A stretch of DNA of 64,000 nucleotides from Vibrio penaeicida (GTDB lineage: Bacteria > Pseudomonadota > Gammaproteobacteria > Enterobacterales > Vibrionaceae): NCBI RefSeq assembly GCF_019977755.1, contig NZ_AP025144.1:2356001-2420000 (forward strand), in the 5' to 3' direction. Positions 16,945 through 25,820 of the stretch are shown piece by piece. Within the stretch, counting starts at the first letter, position 1, and every line of letters starts with the position of its first letter. A program made the position numbers and the translations under genes. The notes under the pieces are model-generated. The model saw only the letters and a program-made list of their open reading frames with translations. It was not told the DNA's origin and ran no database searches.

Positions 16945-17090
16945 TTATATAATTGAGCTTTTAGACAAAGCGGATAGACGTTACTTTCAACTATTTGTTT
17001 TTTATTGAATAAAAGACATGCTCCTAGCCAGATTAGCGTCGTTGCCAACCTCTTAATTGAATGGCAAAAATTTGAAGGAAATCACCATTT

Positions 17091-18314
17091 ATGCCGTCTG
17101 CATCAACCTCAAAAACGTCGACTAACCTCTCTTTTGGTGAACGTCTCGCGACATCATTGGAACAGCTCGATTCACAATTGAGCCAACTTTCTGACAAACG
17201 GAAAAACCAGCTATTACGTGCCATTTTTAGCCAGCCAGCATCCACTAGAAAAAGCTTAAGCCAAGAATACAAATTGCGCCCCGCGACGGTGACTGAACTG
17301 GTTGGAGAACTCATTGAGCTTGGCTTGGTTATCGAAGATCGAACCATTAATCCATCCAAGCCAGGACGACCTGAAGTGTTCTTGCGCGTTCAGCCCAACG
17401 CGTTGTCGGGTATTGTTATCACCATCGATTCTTTGACCATTTATGCACATCTCATTAACTTGAAGGGCGAAGTCGTTAGCTCGTCTTCAAAAACGCTCAA
17501 CGACCACGAGCTTTCAAACCAACAAATACTGAATCAGTTTGAAACACTGGCAAATACTTTAATTCAGTCGTCTCCAGAGTCCAATATCGTAGGCATCACC
17601 TGCTCGTTACCCGGCTTAGTGGATGAAGATAAAGTGAGTTGGGTCTACGCCAATCGTTGGCCTGAAGTAACCAACCTTTCGTTCGAGCCTCTTTCCAACA
17701 ACACTAAGCTGCCCGTTAAAATAGCCAAAAACCTCAACAACGAATTACGCGCTCGTTTACTTCGCCACCCAGAAAACAAGAAAGATTCGGTGCTGAATAT
17801 TCACTGGGGTTACGGGATCGGAACATCTTATGCGTTGCGTGGACAAGTACTTCATACCCCCATAGGTGGTTTTGGCGAACTGGGGCAAACGTCCATTTTC
17901 ATGGGGGAAAAACTGGTCACGGTGGAATCGGTTGCGTCTCTTCGCGCAATTGAAGGGGAGCTGAAAGCACACGTTCAAAATGTTCCAGCCAACGAAGCAG
18001 GGTTCGAGGAGATGTTCAATGATAAAGAGATCACTGATTTACCCGTGATAAACCAAGCAATAGAGCTCATGAGCGCCACACTAATGAATGCGTTTTTGGT
18101 TCTGTTTCCTCAACAGATCGTGATTACTGGTCCTTTTGCGCAAAGCCCAGAAATATTCAAACGTTTAGAGCAACGTTTTGCCGAAAAGCTACCCAAATTT
18201 GTATCAAGGGAAGTTTCGCTGCATGTCGGTCAGCGCGCCAAAGCAGATGAACTATTTGGCGCGCTTTCGCCGCTATTTCAAACTGAAATACTCACGCGAT
18301 TAAAAAGTCGTTAG
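17091..18314 (+). CDS. ROK-family transcriptional regulator, NagC/Mlc-like, lacking the zinc motif
   Basis: A 407-residue regulator. Residues about 40-95 hold the winged HTH ([44 protein letters not shown]), followed by a ROK sugar-binding fold with [29 protein letters not shown]. In NagC and Mlc the end of that segment reads GHxx and is followed by a cysteine cluster binding zinc; here His is Gln and no cysteines follow. The ATP-binding DxGxT motif is also replaced (TIDSLTI), so it is not a kinase. It sits between nagBA and uxuAB and probably controls both. It ends 4 bases inside uxuA (convergent). Confidence 0.85.
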   Translation: MPSASTSKTSTNLSFGERLATSLEQLDSQLSQLSDKRKNQLLRAIFSQPASTRKSLSQEYKLRPATVTELVGELIELGLVIEDRTINPSKPGRPEVFLRVQPNALSGIVITIDSLTIYAHLINLKGEVVSSSSKTLNDHELSNQQILNQFETLANTLIQSSPESNIVGITCSLPGLVDEDKVSWVYANRWPEVTNLSFEPLSNNTKLPVKIAKNLNNELRARLLRHPENKKDSVLNIHWGYGIGTSYALRGQVLHTPIGGFGELGQTSIFMGEKLVTVESVASLRAIEGELKAHVQNVPANEAGFEEMFNDKEITDLPVINQAIELMSATLMNAFLVLFPQQIVITGPFAQSPEIFKRLEQRFAEKLPKFVSREVSLHVGQRAKADELFGALSPLFQTEILTRLKSR

Positions 18315-19501
18315 ACGTTGCTTGTCTCTAACATCCGCTTGATGCCGAGCTCTAGCCCACGGAATTCAGCGAGCCCTTTTAAGCGACCAATGCACGAGTA
18401 GCCAGGGTTAGTCGATTTGTTCAAATCGTCTATCATCTGGTGCCCGTGATCTGGGCGCATCGGAATGGAGCGGTTATCGCCACTATCTTGCCTTCTCGAC
18501 TCTTCTTTCAAAAGTGCCAATACTACCGAATACATATCCACGTCCCCCTCTAAATGCGCTGCTTCGTGAAAGCTATGCGGGTTTTCTTCTCTTTGAGTCG
18601 AACGTAAGTGAGTGAAAAATATTCGGTTGTGAAAAGCGTTAATCATACTCACCAAGTCATTGTCTTCTCGAACCCCGTAGGAACCAGTACAGAACGTAAA
18701 ACCATTGTTTTCACTAGGAACCGATTCCACCAACCACGCCATATCTTCAATGGTTGAAACAATTCTAGGGAGCCCCAAAATGGGTCTGGGTGGATCGTCA
18801 GGGTGAATCGCCATTTTAATATTTTGCCGTTCACAAATTGGCATTAAGTCGTTTAAAAACAGTCTTAGATTAGAACGAAGTCTTTCCTTATCAACTAAAT
18901 CGTAACGAGTAAGATGAGCGCGAAATTCATCCAAGCTGTACCCTTCTTCAGCCCCCGGAAGCCCAGCTATAATGTTTGCCGTTAGCTTATCAATATCGTC
19001 TTGGTGCATTTGAGAAAATACGTCACGAGCAGCTGCTTGTTCAGCTTCACTGTACTGCTGCTCCGCTCCTTCTCGTTTCAGAATGTGCAGCTCAAATACA
19101 GAAAACAGTGTGTGGTCAAACCGCAACGCCTTTGAGCCATCAGGCAACTCATATTCCAAGTCTGTCCGTGTCCAATCCAGAACTGGCATAAAGTTGTAGC
19201 ACACGGTATCAACGCCACATATCGCAAGGTTTTCTAAGGTTTTCTTATAATTCTCAACCCATGTTTTCCATTCACCTGTTCGGAGTTTTATGTCTTCATG
19301 CACGGGCACACTTTCTACAACCGACCACGTTAGCCCTGCGCTTTCTATTTGGTTTTTTCTTATCTTGATCTCTTCAACACTCCATACCTCTCCATTAGGG
19401 ATATGGTGCAATGCAGTGACGATCCCTGTCGCACCTGCTTGCCTAATGTCTTGCAAGGACACGGGATCTTCCGGTCCGTACCAGCGCCAAGTCTGTTCCA
19501 T
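18311..19501 (-). CDS. uxuA: Mannonate dehydratase
   Basis: A 396-residue TIM-barrel enzyme that dehydrates D-mannonate to 2-keto-3-deoxy-D-gluconate. The start [40 protein letters not shown] is diagnostic, and metal-site regions [41 protein letters not shown] and [13 protein letters not shown] are intact. It is divergent from uxuB. The usual partners uronate isomerase, KDG kinase and KDPG aldolase are not in the window. Confidence 0.95.
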   Translation of the reverse strand: MEQTWRWYGPEDPVSLQDIRQAGATGIVTALHHIPNGEVWSVEEIKIRKNQIESAGLTWSVVESVPVHEDIKLRTGEWKTWVENYKKTLENLAICGVDTVCYNFMPVLDWTRTDLEYELPDGSKALRFDHTLFSVFELHILKREGAEQQYSEAEQAAARDVFSQMHQDDIDKLTANIIAGLPGAEEGYSLDEFRAHLTRYDLVDKERLRSNLRLFLNDLMPICERQNIKMAIHPDDPPRPILGLPRIVSTIEDMAWLVESVPSENNGFTFCTGSYGVREDNDLVSMINAFHNRIFFTHLRSTQREENPHSFHEAAHLEGDVDMYSVVLALLKEESRRQDSGDNRSIPMRPDHGHQMIDDLNKSTNPGYSCIGRLKGLAEFRGLELGIKRMLETSNV

Positions 19502-19532
19502 AACTCACTCCATTTGAATGATCGCTTGATTG

Positions 19533-19569
19533 AAAATAATTAATAACATAACCTGTTATTAATTATTTT
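19533..19569. promoter_or_regulatory. Perfect 16-bp palindrome between uxuA and uxuB
   Basis: The arm AAAATAATTAATAACA is repeated exactly in inverted orientation around a 5-base spacer (19549-19553), centred between the divergent uxuA and uxuB starts. It is almost certainly an operator. Its TAACA-N5-TGTTA core has the spacing of the site near nagB, suggesting the ROK protein as binder. Confidence 0.7.
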
Positions 19570-19590
19570 GTAAATACCACTGGTGAAAAT

Positions 19591-21009
19591 ATGAGCTCTG
19601 AAATCGTCAAAAGCATACCGACAAAGATTGTCCATTTAGGGTTTGGGGCGTTCTATCGTGCACACCAAGCGGTTTATTCTCACGAGGCAATGGATGCTAA
19701 AGATCCCTGGGGGACGTGTGTGGTGAGCCTATTTAGCGGACAGCCAATGATATCGGCTTTAACGGAGCAAAATTATCAATACTCTGTCATTGCTAAGGGG
19801 GACGGCGGTGCGAATATCACCAAAATTCAATCCATTAGTAACGCTCTGCATCCTATGATTCACGGCAAAGACGTGATCTTGGATACGATGGCATCAATCG
19901 ATACCCACATCATCTCACTCACCATCACCGAAAAAGGGTATTGCATAGAACCTCATTCTAGGCAATTAGACACAAGCGACCCTCTCATTCTGCATGACTT
20001 AGCCAAACCCAGCGCGCCACGTTCAGCAATTGGTTACATTGTGGAATCTTTGACAAGGCGATTTGAACGAAATTTAGGAGGGGTAACGGTGCTTTCTTGC
20101 GACAATATCCCAAATAATGGAGAAGCCGTTCAAAACGCGGTGACGCAATTTGCTGAGTTGATTTCCCCTGAGTTCGCACTTTGGATAGACCGAGAAGTCA
20201 CTTTTCCATCCTCGATGGTTGATCGAATTACGCCAGCCGTCACCAACGAAACCCAACAAGAAATCGATCGTATCGTGGGAGAACACGACTCTTGCGGCAT
20301 CATCACCGAACCTTTTAGCCAATGGGTAATTGAAGATAACTTCCGTTATGGCAGACCAACCTGGGAAATAGCGGGGGCTCAATTTGTTGAGGATGTCACG
20401 CCCTACGAAGACATGAAATTGAGAATGCTCAATGGGGCGCATTCTTTCATTGCCTATTTGGGTTACTTAGCAGGTTACAAAACGGTAGCGGAGACGATTC
20501 AAGACAAAGACTTCGAGATAGCGGTTCGACGGCTCATGACATCGCAAGCGCAAACGTTGCAAATGCCCCAACATGAATTGGACGTGTATAAAGAGTCGCT
20601 TATCGAGCGTTTTCGCAATACTCAACTGAAACATAAAACCTGGCAAATCGCGATGGATGGCAGCCAGAAATTGCCGCAAAGAATCCTTAGACCTATGGAG
20701 CTTCGCCTTCAAGCGGATCAAGACTGTGACGATTACTATTTGGCGATCGCAGCTTGGATACGATACGTAGGTGGAGTCGACGACAATGGAGAAAGATTTG
20801 AAGTTAAGGATCCAAAATCAGCACAGTTCGATACTATTTACAAAAGCACCCAACCTAACAATCTGGTCGAACAATTTATTCAAGTGGAGGACGTGTTCGG
20901 CGCTCAATTAATCCAAAATGATACCGCTGTTGCAAGGATAAAGAATGCGTATGAATCTATCGTACAACATGGTGCGAAGAACACGCTGAAAAGGTTCAAC
21001 GTGTCCTAA
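19591..21009 (+). CDS. uxuB: D-mannonate oxidoreductase (fructuronate reductase), mannitol dehydrogenase family
   Basis: A 472-residue enzyme that reduces D-fructuronate to D-mannonate with NADH. The family features are HLGFGAFYRAHQAVYSHEA near residue 16 (dinucleotide binding), VTVLSCDNIPNNGEAVQNAV, and the catalytic region PSSMVDRITPAV plus KLRMLNGAHSFIAYLGYLAG, where Lys, Asn and His act. Mannitol and altronate dehydrogenases share this fold; the divergent uxuA favours UxuB. No terminator is visible after the stop; it converges on the GFA gene. Confidence 0.9.
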   Translation: MSSEIVKSIPTKIVHLGFGAFYRAHQAVYSHEAMDAKDPWGTCVVSLFSGQPMISALTEQNYQYSVIAKGDGGANITKIQSISNALHPMIHGKDVILDTMASIDTHIISLTITEKGYCIEPHSRQLDTSDPLILHDLAKPSAPRSAIGYIVESLTRRFERNLGGVTVLSCDNIPNNGEAVQNAVTQFAELISPEFALWIDREVTFPSSMVDRITPAVTNETQQEIDRIVGEHDSCGIITEPFSQWVIEDNFRYGRPTWEIAGAQFVEDVTPYEDMKLRMLNGAHSFIAYLGYLAGYKTVAETIQDKDFEIAVRRLMTSQAQTLQMPQHELDVYKESLIERFRNTQLKHKTWQIAMDGSQKLPQRILRPMELRLQADQDCDDYYLAIAAWIRYVGGVDDNGERFEVKDPKSAQFDTIYKSTQPNNLVEQFIQVEDVFGAQLIQNDTAVARIKNAYESIVQHGAKNTLKRFNVS

Positions 21010-21040
21010 ATCATCCTAAGCTCACGCAATTCGAGTGAAG

Positions 21041-21457
21041 CTAACCACCATACTTGGCAAACACCTCTGGTCCTGTCATATCGTGGGTTTTATTTCCAAA
21101 GTGGTAGTAGTGTGGCTTTTCATCAGTAAACACCTGATGGTCAAATACAAACTGAGATTGATCGTCGATTAGCCCTGCCCCAACAATATGTTGTTGGTTA
21201 TGTTTAAGACGATAAAACAAGTGACTGCCACATTGCTTGCAAAATCCACGCTCAGCCCAATCAGAGGAATCGTATACTTGAATATTCTCTTCACCAGTAA
21301 AGTGAATATCTGAGCCGCAATCTACCGACATTAGTGGTCCGCCACTCCAACGTCGACAAATACTGCAGTGACAAGTACCAACGCTAGGGCTAATAGTACG
21401 AGCGCTAAATTTTACCGCGCCACACACACAACTCCCTGTTGATTCAAAGGTTTTCAT
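21041..21457 (-). CDS. GFA-family zinc protein (glutathione-dependent formaldehyde-activating enzyme-like)
   Basis: A 138-residue protein with the GFA/CENP-V fold. Zinc ligands are visible in SCVCGAVKF, GTCHCSICRRWSGG and FCKQCGSHLFYR, and the C-terminal part HQVFTDEKPHYYHF is typical. Founding members speed up S-hydroxymethylglutathione formation, but most members have no known substrate. ATG 21457 is preferred since GGAGG is 7-8 bases upstream; an ATG five codons earlier has no such site. It appears to be a single-gene unit. Confidence 0.82.
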   Translation of the reverse strand: MKTFESTGSCVCGAVKFSARTISPSVGTCHCSICRRWSGGPLMSVDCGSDIHFTGEENIQVYDSSDWAERGFCKQCGSHLFYRLKHNQQHIVGAGLIDDQSQFVFDHQVFTDEKPHYYHFGNKTHDMTGPEVFAKYGG

Positions 21458-21742
21458 TGTCTTTTCCTCCATGACTGTCTGACACTTAACTTAACCTGAT
21501 CTTCAGATCTCGAAACTAATCCGATACTGCATGACATTATCACCAACAAGCTTAGGGTCTTTTCTTACACAGTTCACACTTTATAAATATTGATTCTGTG
21601 TAAAGGATTGCATTAGTGACTATTTATGCCAATTTAATGCGAAATTAACATTCTCAAAATTACGCTGCTTCCAAGTTTCATATAAGGCTCAACTTTCCCC
21701 AAAAACGTCATTGCTGAGCCGTTAACCTAACTCGGAAGAACA

Positions 21743-23506
21743 ATGAAAAAGTTGCTAGTTACTACGGTTTTATTAGGTCTCACTGCCTGTGGCGGAGGAT
21801 CGGATTCAGAAACAACCACCAATCCAGTGACACCAACCCCCGCTCCCACTCAACCAACAGAGCCTGCTAATGGGTCGGGTATCTCAGCCAAGTGGAAAGT
21901 GTTTGCCACCATCTCTCTGCCAAATGGCGATTTTGTTTCAGCACGTTCGGATCAGCAAACAACGAAAATACACCAAGAGCTGCCTCTTATTCCCGCTCCT
22001 AATGGCTACGAATTGTCAAATCAAACCACGGCTTTAGCGCAGTTCGCTCAGTGGACGATTACCAACCCAGACAATTCAGTAGTCACGAGTGACGCTAAAA
22101 GAACGGTATTACTTCAGCTAAGAGAGGAAGGGACTTATCAAATAGAAATGTGCGTTTCTGAAACCAACACGATTGTGAAAGCGTATCCTTTTTGCGCCAA
22201 TGTTGACTTGATCGTCGCTACACCAAAATCTCATCCAAAACTCATGTCTAATGGCACGCAATTGAATGTGAGTGCATCTGATTTGGTTTCAGGTACGAAC
22301 GCCGTTTTTGATGTCGTCACTTTAAATAGTTCTGATCGTGGATTGGCCACTGTAAATACTGAACGCACAACGTTAACCTACGAAACATTGGATGAGTACG
22401 CGTATCTTTCATCAAGTGAACGAGAAGAAGTTCGTTTGAATGTACAGGCTAGCAGCGACAGCGAACGTTGGTCCGGTGTTATTGATGTAGTTATTAACGG
22501 CACCAACTCGACACCAGAATGCACAGCGCAAACCAGCACGATCACCATTCCAGAATCTGCCCGCGACAGTGAAACATTCACAAAAGTCCCTGCAGGTCAT
22601 TGTTTTACCGTTGGATCAAATTCTCTCTCAGCCAATTCTGACTGGCAAGGCTCCATTCATAACAACACCAGAGATACCCTTCTCGGTATCTTCCGTTATG
22701 CGGGTGTGGATTCAACAGACAACGTTCTTCATATGAAAACCACATCTCCAGGGAAGATAACCCTATCTAAGAAGCTGCATGGTGGTGATATCGATGGTAA
22801 CAAAGAATGGAACATTGAGATCATCGATAACGAGAACGTTGCACTGCCCGAAATAAAGGATTGGAAAACGCACCAAACTCTCGCAATCAATGAACGTCAC
22901 CAATTATCCGTTCAGACAGAAGGTGAAGCACAAAATTGGATTTACCATTGGCGTGTGTCGGATGTGTCATTTGGTGAAAAACAAACCATCCGAGTTGCAA
23001 CCAAATCACCCAATTTGAATTTAGGTGCATTCTCAAACAGCCAAAACGTGAAAGTCGAGCTAGTCACCGACAACCGACATTATTTGAAGAATCAATCCGC
23101 CAGTTTCGGTCGCGATTCACTCGTCATTGTTGGAATGAAAGGGTCGCACAAAAAATATAAGCAGTACGCGCTGATACGAGGAGACGAGCCAACACCGCCG
23201 AAGGCTGTAATTAAAGTCAATGACCACGTCTTCGATGCTGGTGTACATAGATTACGATTGAACAAGAGTGAAAAACTGATTATTGACGGCAGTGCTTCGG
23301 TATACGATGAGAATGACGCATTCCTTAAATTCCATCACATTAAAAACGCTAATTCTATTAATAAGATTGAATGGGTAAGCGATCAGACCACTCACACATA
23401 CACCAGCACGGAAGATGTCCTTATGCATAACTTTTGCATTACCGGAAAGTTCCCTTGGTTTAGTTCAGAGAATTCTTGTGTGAAACTGCTTATTCTGAGC
23501 GAGTAG
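21743..23506 (+). CDS. Large surface or periplasmic lipoprotein of unknown function
   Basis: A 587-residue protein that begins with a lipoprotein signal MKKLLVTTVLLGLTAC (modified Cys16), then GGGSDSE and a Thr/Pro linker. The rest is rich in beta-type sequence and looks like several Ig-like modules; the last (about residues 490-587), with KLIIDGSASVYDENDA, resembles a PKD/Ig domain. No enzyme motif is seen. The residue after the lipidated Cys is Gly, so outer-membrane sorting is expected. It has its own upstream gap and converges with the LacI gene. I do not recognise the family. Confidence 0.75.
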   Translation: MKKLLVTTVLLGLTACGGGSDSETTTNPVTPTPAPTQPTEPANGSGISAKWKVFATISLPNGDFVSARSDQQTTKIHQELPLIPAPNGYELSNQTTALAQFAQWTITNPDNSVVTSDAKRTVLLQLREEGTYQIEMCVSETNTIVKAYPFCANVDLIVATPKSHPKLMSNGTQLNVSASDLVSGTNAVFDVVTLNSSDRGLATVNTERTTLTYETLDEYAYLSSSEREEVRLNVQASSDSERWSGVIDVVINGTNSTPECTAQTSTITIPESARDSETFTKVPAGHCFTVGSNSLSANSDWQGSIHNNTRDTLLGIFRYAGVDSTDNVLHMKTTSPGKITLSKKLHGGDIDGNKEWNIEIIDNENVALPEIKDWKTHQTLAINERHQLSVQTEGEAQNWIYHWRVSDVSFGEKQTIRVATKSPNLNLGAFSNSQNVKVELVTDNRHYLKNQSASFGRDSLVIVGMKGSHKKYKQYALIRGDEPTPPKAVIKVNDHVFDAGVHRLRLNKSEKLIIDGSASVYDENDAFLKFHHIKNANSINKIEWVSDQTTHTYTSTEDVLMHNFCITGKFPWFSSENSCVKLLILSE

Positions 23507-23530
23507 TTTTTCTTACACTCAATCTTCTTT

Positions 23531-23564
23531 TATCCCCAATCCGTCGATAAGCGGTGCGGGGATA
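23531..23564. terminator. Possible shared terminator hairpin
   Basis: TATCCCC pairs with GGGGATA, with a second CCG/CGG stem inside, in the 64-base space between the convergent lipoprotein and LacI genes. T-runs are short, so this is a weak call. Confidence 0.4.
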
Positions 23565-23570
23565 TTTGAT

Positions 23571-24602
23571 TCAAGCGCTGGTTCGAACTTTTAGCTCGCT
23601 GTCTATTACGCAGCTTTTTAACGGTTCCTTACCTAAAATCATGTACGCTGCCAGCCGTCCTTTCTCTCTTTGAGCCTGATGGATCGTCGTGAGTCCCGCG
23701 GTTTCAGCCTGCGGAATATCATCAAACCCAGACACTCTCACATCGTTAGGTACTGACAACCCAGCATCCTGACACGCCTGTATCGTGCCTAAAGCAATCA
23801 CATCGCTCATGCACAAAATAACGTCTGGCTTGCTTGTTTTAAGCGCCTGCTTTGCGGCTTGATAAGCGTCATCGAAGGCATTGTCTGGTACGTTCCAAAT
23901 GTGTTTGTCTTGCAGAAAATGTCCTGTCTTGGCTTTGATCACATTCTGCATTCCTTGAAGGCGTCGGTTTGATACCGACATATTAAAGTCCAGCAAATCT
24001 GCTGTATGAATGGGTTTAACTTTAGGCGAAGCCGTCAGCCTTAACCCTAAAATGCAGACTTGCTTAAAGGGTTGCCCAAGCGTGTGATTCGAGATGAGAG
24101 AAGCCGCTCCCTCGTCATCGGTGTTGATGTGACAAACACCATCAATATCCACATCGACTGAAACCATAGGCTTGTGCTGACGAATCAGCCTTGCCAACAT
24201 TTCGTCGTCTTTTGGTGGACCATAGACAATAAAGCCGTCGGCATACGCATCGAAAGAACGACTCTCAGCGAACCCAACTCGGCTAGGAAGTAAGAGAATG
24301 TTGATGTTTTCTTCGTCAAACACTTCGGAAACGCCCGTTAAGAACTGCGTTGCGATGGGATCGCTAAAGTTGTATTGAAGGCGCTCTGCGAGCGATACAC
24401 CAATAATGCCGGACTTCCCTATTTTTAAACTACGCGCCGCTGCATTGGGACCATAAAATCCCATTTTTTCGCATTCAGATAAAATGTGCACCCGAAGCTT
24501 TTCTGAAAGTTGGTTGGGGCGGTTAAAGGCATTAGAAATGGTCGCGGTCGATACACCAAGAGCGAGTGATACGTCTTTTAATGTCAGCTTTTTCGCGTTC
24601 AT
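23571..24602 (-). CDS. LacI-family repressor of the alpha-glucoside operon
   Basis: A 343-residue LacI-type regulator: HTH at residues about 4-25 (KLTLKDVSLALGVSTATISNAFNRP), hinge, and a periplasmic-binding-protein-like sugar domain (GIIGVSLAERLQYNFSDPIA, SGFDDIPQAETAGLTTIHQ). The ATG at 24602 is used because the HTH begins right after it and AAGG lies 7 bases upstream; the longer frame adds 30 residues without similarity to the family. It follows aglK by 120 bases on the same strand, and its likely operator is 31253-31266. Confidence 0.88.
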   Translation of the reverse strand: MNAKKLTLKDVSLALGVSTATISNAFNRPNQLSEKLRVHILSECEKMGFYGPNAAARSLKIGKSGIIGVSLAERLQYNFSDPIATQFLTGVSEVFDEENINILLLPSRVGFAESRSFDAYADGFIVYGPPKDDEMLARLIRQHKPMVSVDVDIDGVCHINTDDEGAASLISNHTLGQPFKQVCILGLRLTASPKVKPIHTADLLDFNMSVSNRRLQGMQNVIKAKTGHFLQDKHIWNVPDNAFDDAYQAAKQALKTSKPDVILCMSDVIALGTIQACQDAGLSVPNDVRVSGFDDIPQAETAGLTTIHQAQREKGRLAAYMILGKEPLKSCVIDSELKVRTSA

Positions 24603-24722
24603 AATAACCTTTAACTTCCTTATATTGACTTGAAAGATCCAAAGCAGAAAGCGTCCCGTTACCCAATGGGTCGCTTCCCCTTTAAGTGTCACTTTTGCAT
24701 GTGAACCATATAGATTATCAGT

Positions 24723-25820
24723 TTACTTCCGTAATGTTTGTCCTTTTTCTGAGTCAAACAAATGGATTGCGTTCAGATCGAGATACCCAGTGAAATGGCT
24801 ATTTTCTGAAGAAAAATCATCATCCGCAGGAACTTCTAAAGACAATGGTTGGTCGCCAATTTCAGCACGGATCAACATGCTCGCTCCCAACAGTTCGTAA
24901 TCCACTAGCTTGCATTGTACTGTGGCATAGTTGGTGTGCCCTACAAACTCCGGTTTCAAGTGAATGTCGGTTGGACGAAGCCCCAAGGTCACTTTACTGC
25001 CTTTGGCAGGACGTTCAAAATCATCTGGAACAGGAACCTTTTCTCCGTTCAAAGGAAACACTGCCGTCTCGTTTTCTTGCTGAACAATGGTATCGATCAT
25101 GTTCATACTTGGGTTCCCGATAAAGCCTGCGACAAACTTGTTCACGGGGCGATTAAAGACTTCCTTGGGGGAGCCGATCTGAGCAATAATCCCTTTTTCC
25201 ATGATGACGATTCTATCTGCCAACGTCATTGCTTCTACTTGATCGTGGGTAACGTAAATCGTTGTGGTTTCAAGTTCCCTGTGCAACCCTTTAATTTCTG
25301 CGCGCATTTGCCCCCTTAACTTGGCGTCTAAGTTCGACAATGGCTCATCAAACAAAAACAACTTGGGTGTTCGAACCATGGCTCTCCCCATCGCTACACG
25401 CTGGCGTTGACCACCAGATAGCGCTTTGGGTTTTCGTTCGAGTAATGGCGTCAGCTCCAGTAAATCCGCTGCCCATTCAACACGTTTGTCGATGGCGTCT
25501 TTCGGCATTTTCTTCAGCTGTAATGAAAACGCGATATTGTCGTACACCGACATATGGGGATAGAGGGCGTAGCTTTGAAATACCATAGCGAGATCGCGAT
25601 CTTTCGGGTCTACATCGTTAATGCAGACATCATCAAGATAAATCTCTCCGCTGCTGATGTCTTCTAGCCCTGCCACCATTCTTAATGTGGTCGATTTACC
25701 ACAACCTGAAGACCCAAGCAGTACAACAAATTCACCATCTCTGATCTCTAGGTCAAATCCTTTAACAACCTGAGTGCCGCTGTAGTCTTTTTTGACATTT
25801 TTAAATGTTACCGATGCCAT
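24723..25820 (-). CDS. aglK: Alpha-glucoside ABC transporter ATP-binding protein, AglK/MalK-like
   Basis: A 365-residue sugar-importer ATPase. The ABC domain shows GSSGCGKST (Walker A), [33 protein letters not shown] (Walker B) and [15 protein letters not shown]; the C-terminal third is the MalK-type OB fold ([11 protein letters not shown]). Its ATG directly follows the stop of the glucosidase gene (TAAATG). Gene order matches the aglEFGAK operon known in rhizobia, which imports sucrose, maltose, trehalose and similar alpha-glucosides. Confidence 0.88.
   Translation of the reverse strand: MASVTFKNVKKDYSGTQVVKGFDLEIRDGEFVVLLGSSGCGKSTTLRMVAGLEDISSGEIYLDDVCINDVDPKDRDLAMVFQSYALYPHMSVYDNIAFSLQLKKMPKDAIDKRVEWAADLLELTPLLERKPKALSGGQRQRVAMGRAMVRTPKLFLFDEPLSNLDAKLRGQMRAEIKGLHRELETTTIYVTHDQVEAMTLADRIVIMEKGIIAQIGSPKEVFNRPVNKFVAGFIGNPSMNMIDTIVQQENETAVFPLNGEKVPVPDDFERPAKGSKVTLGLRPTDIHLKPEFVGHTNYATVQCKLVDYELLGASMLIRAEIGDQPLSLEVPADDDFSSENSHFTGYLDLNAIHLFDSEKGQTLRK

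Noticed and set aside
20074..20721. Antisense frames across uxuB
   Set aside because: They show no motif or ribosome site, and the plus-strand enzyme explains the sequence.
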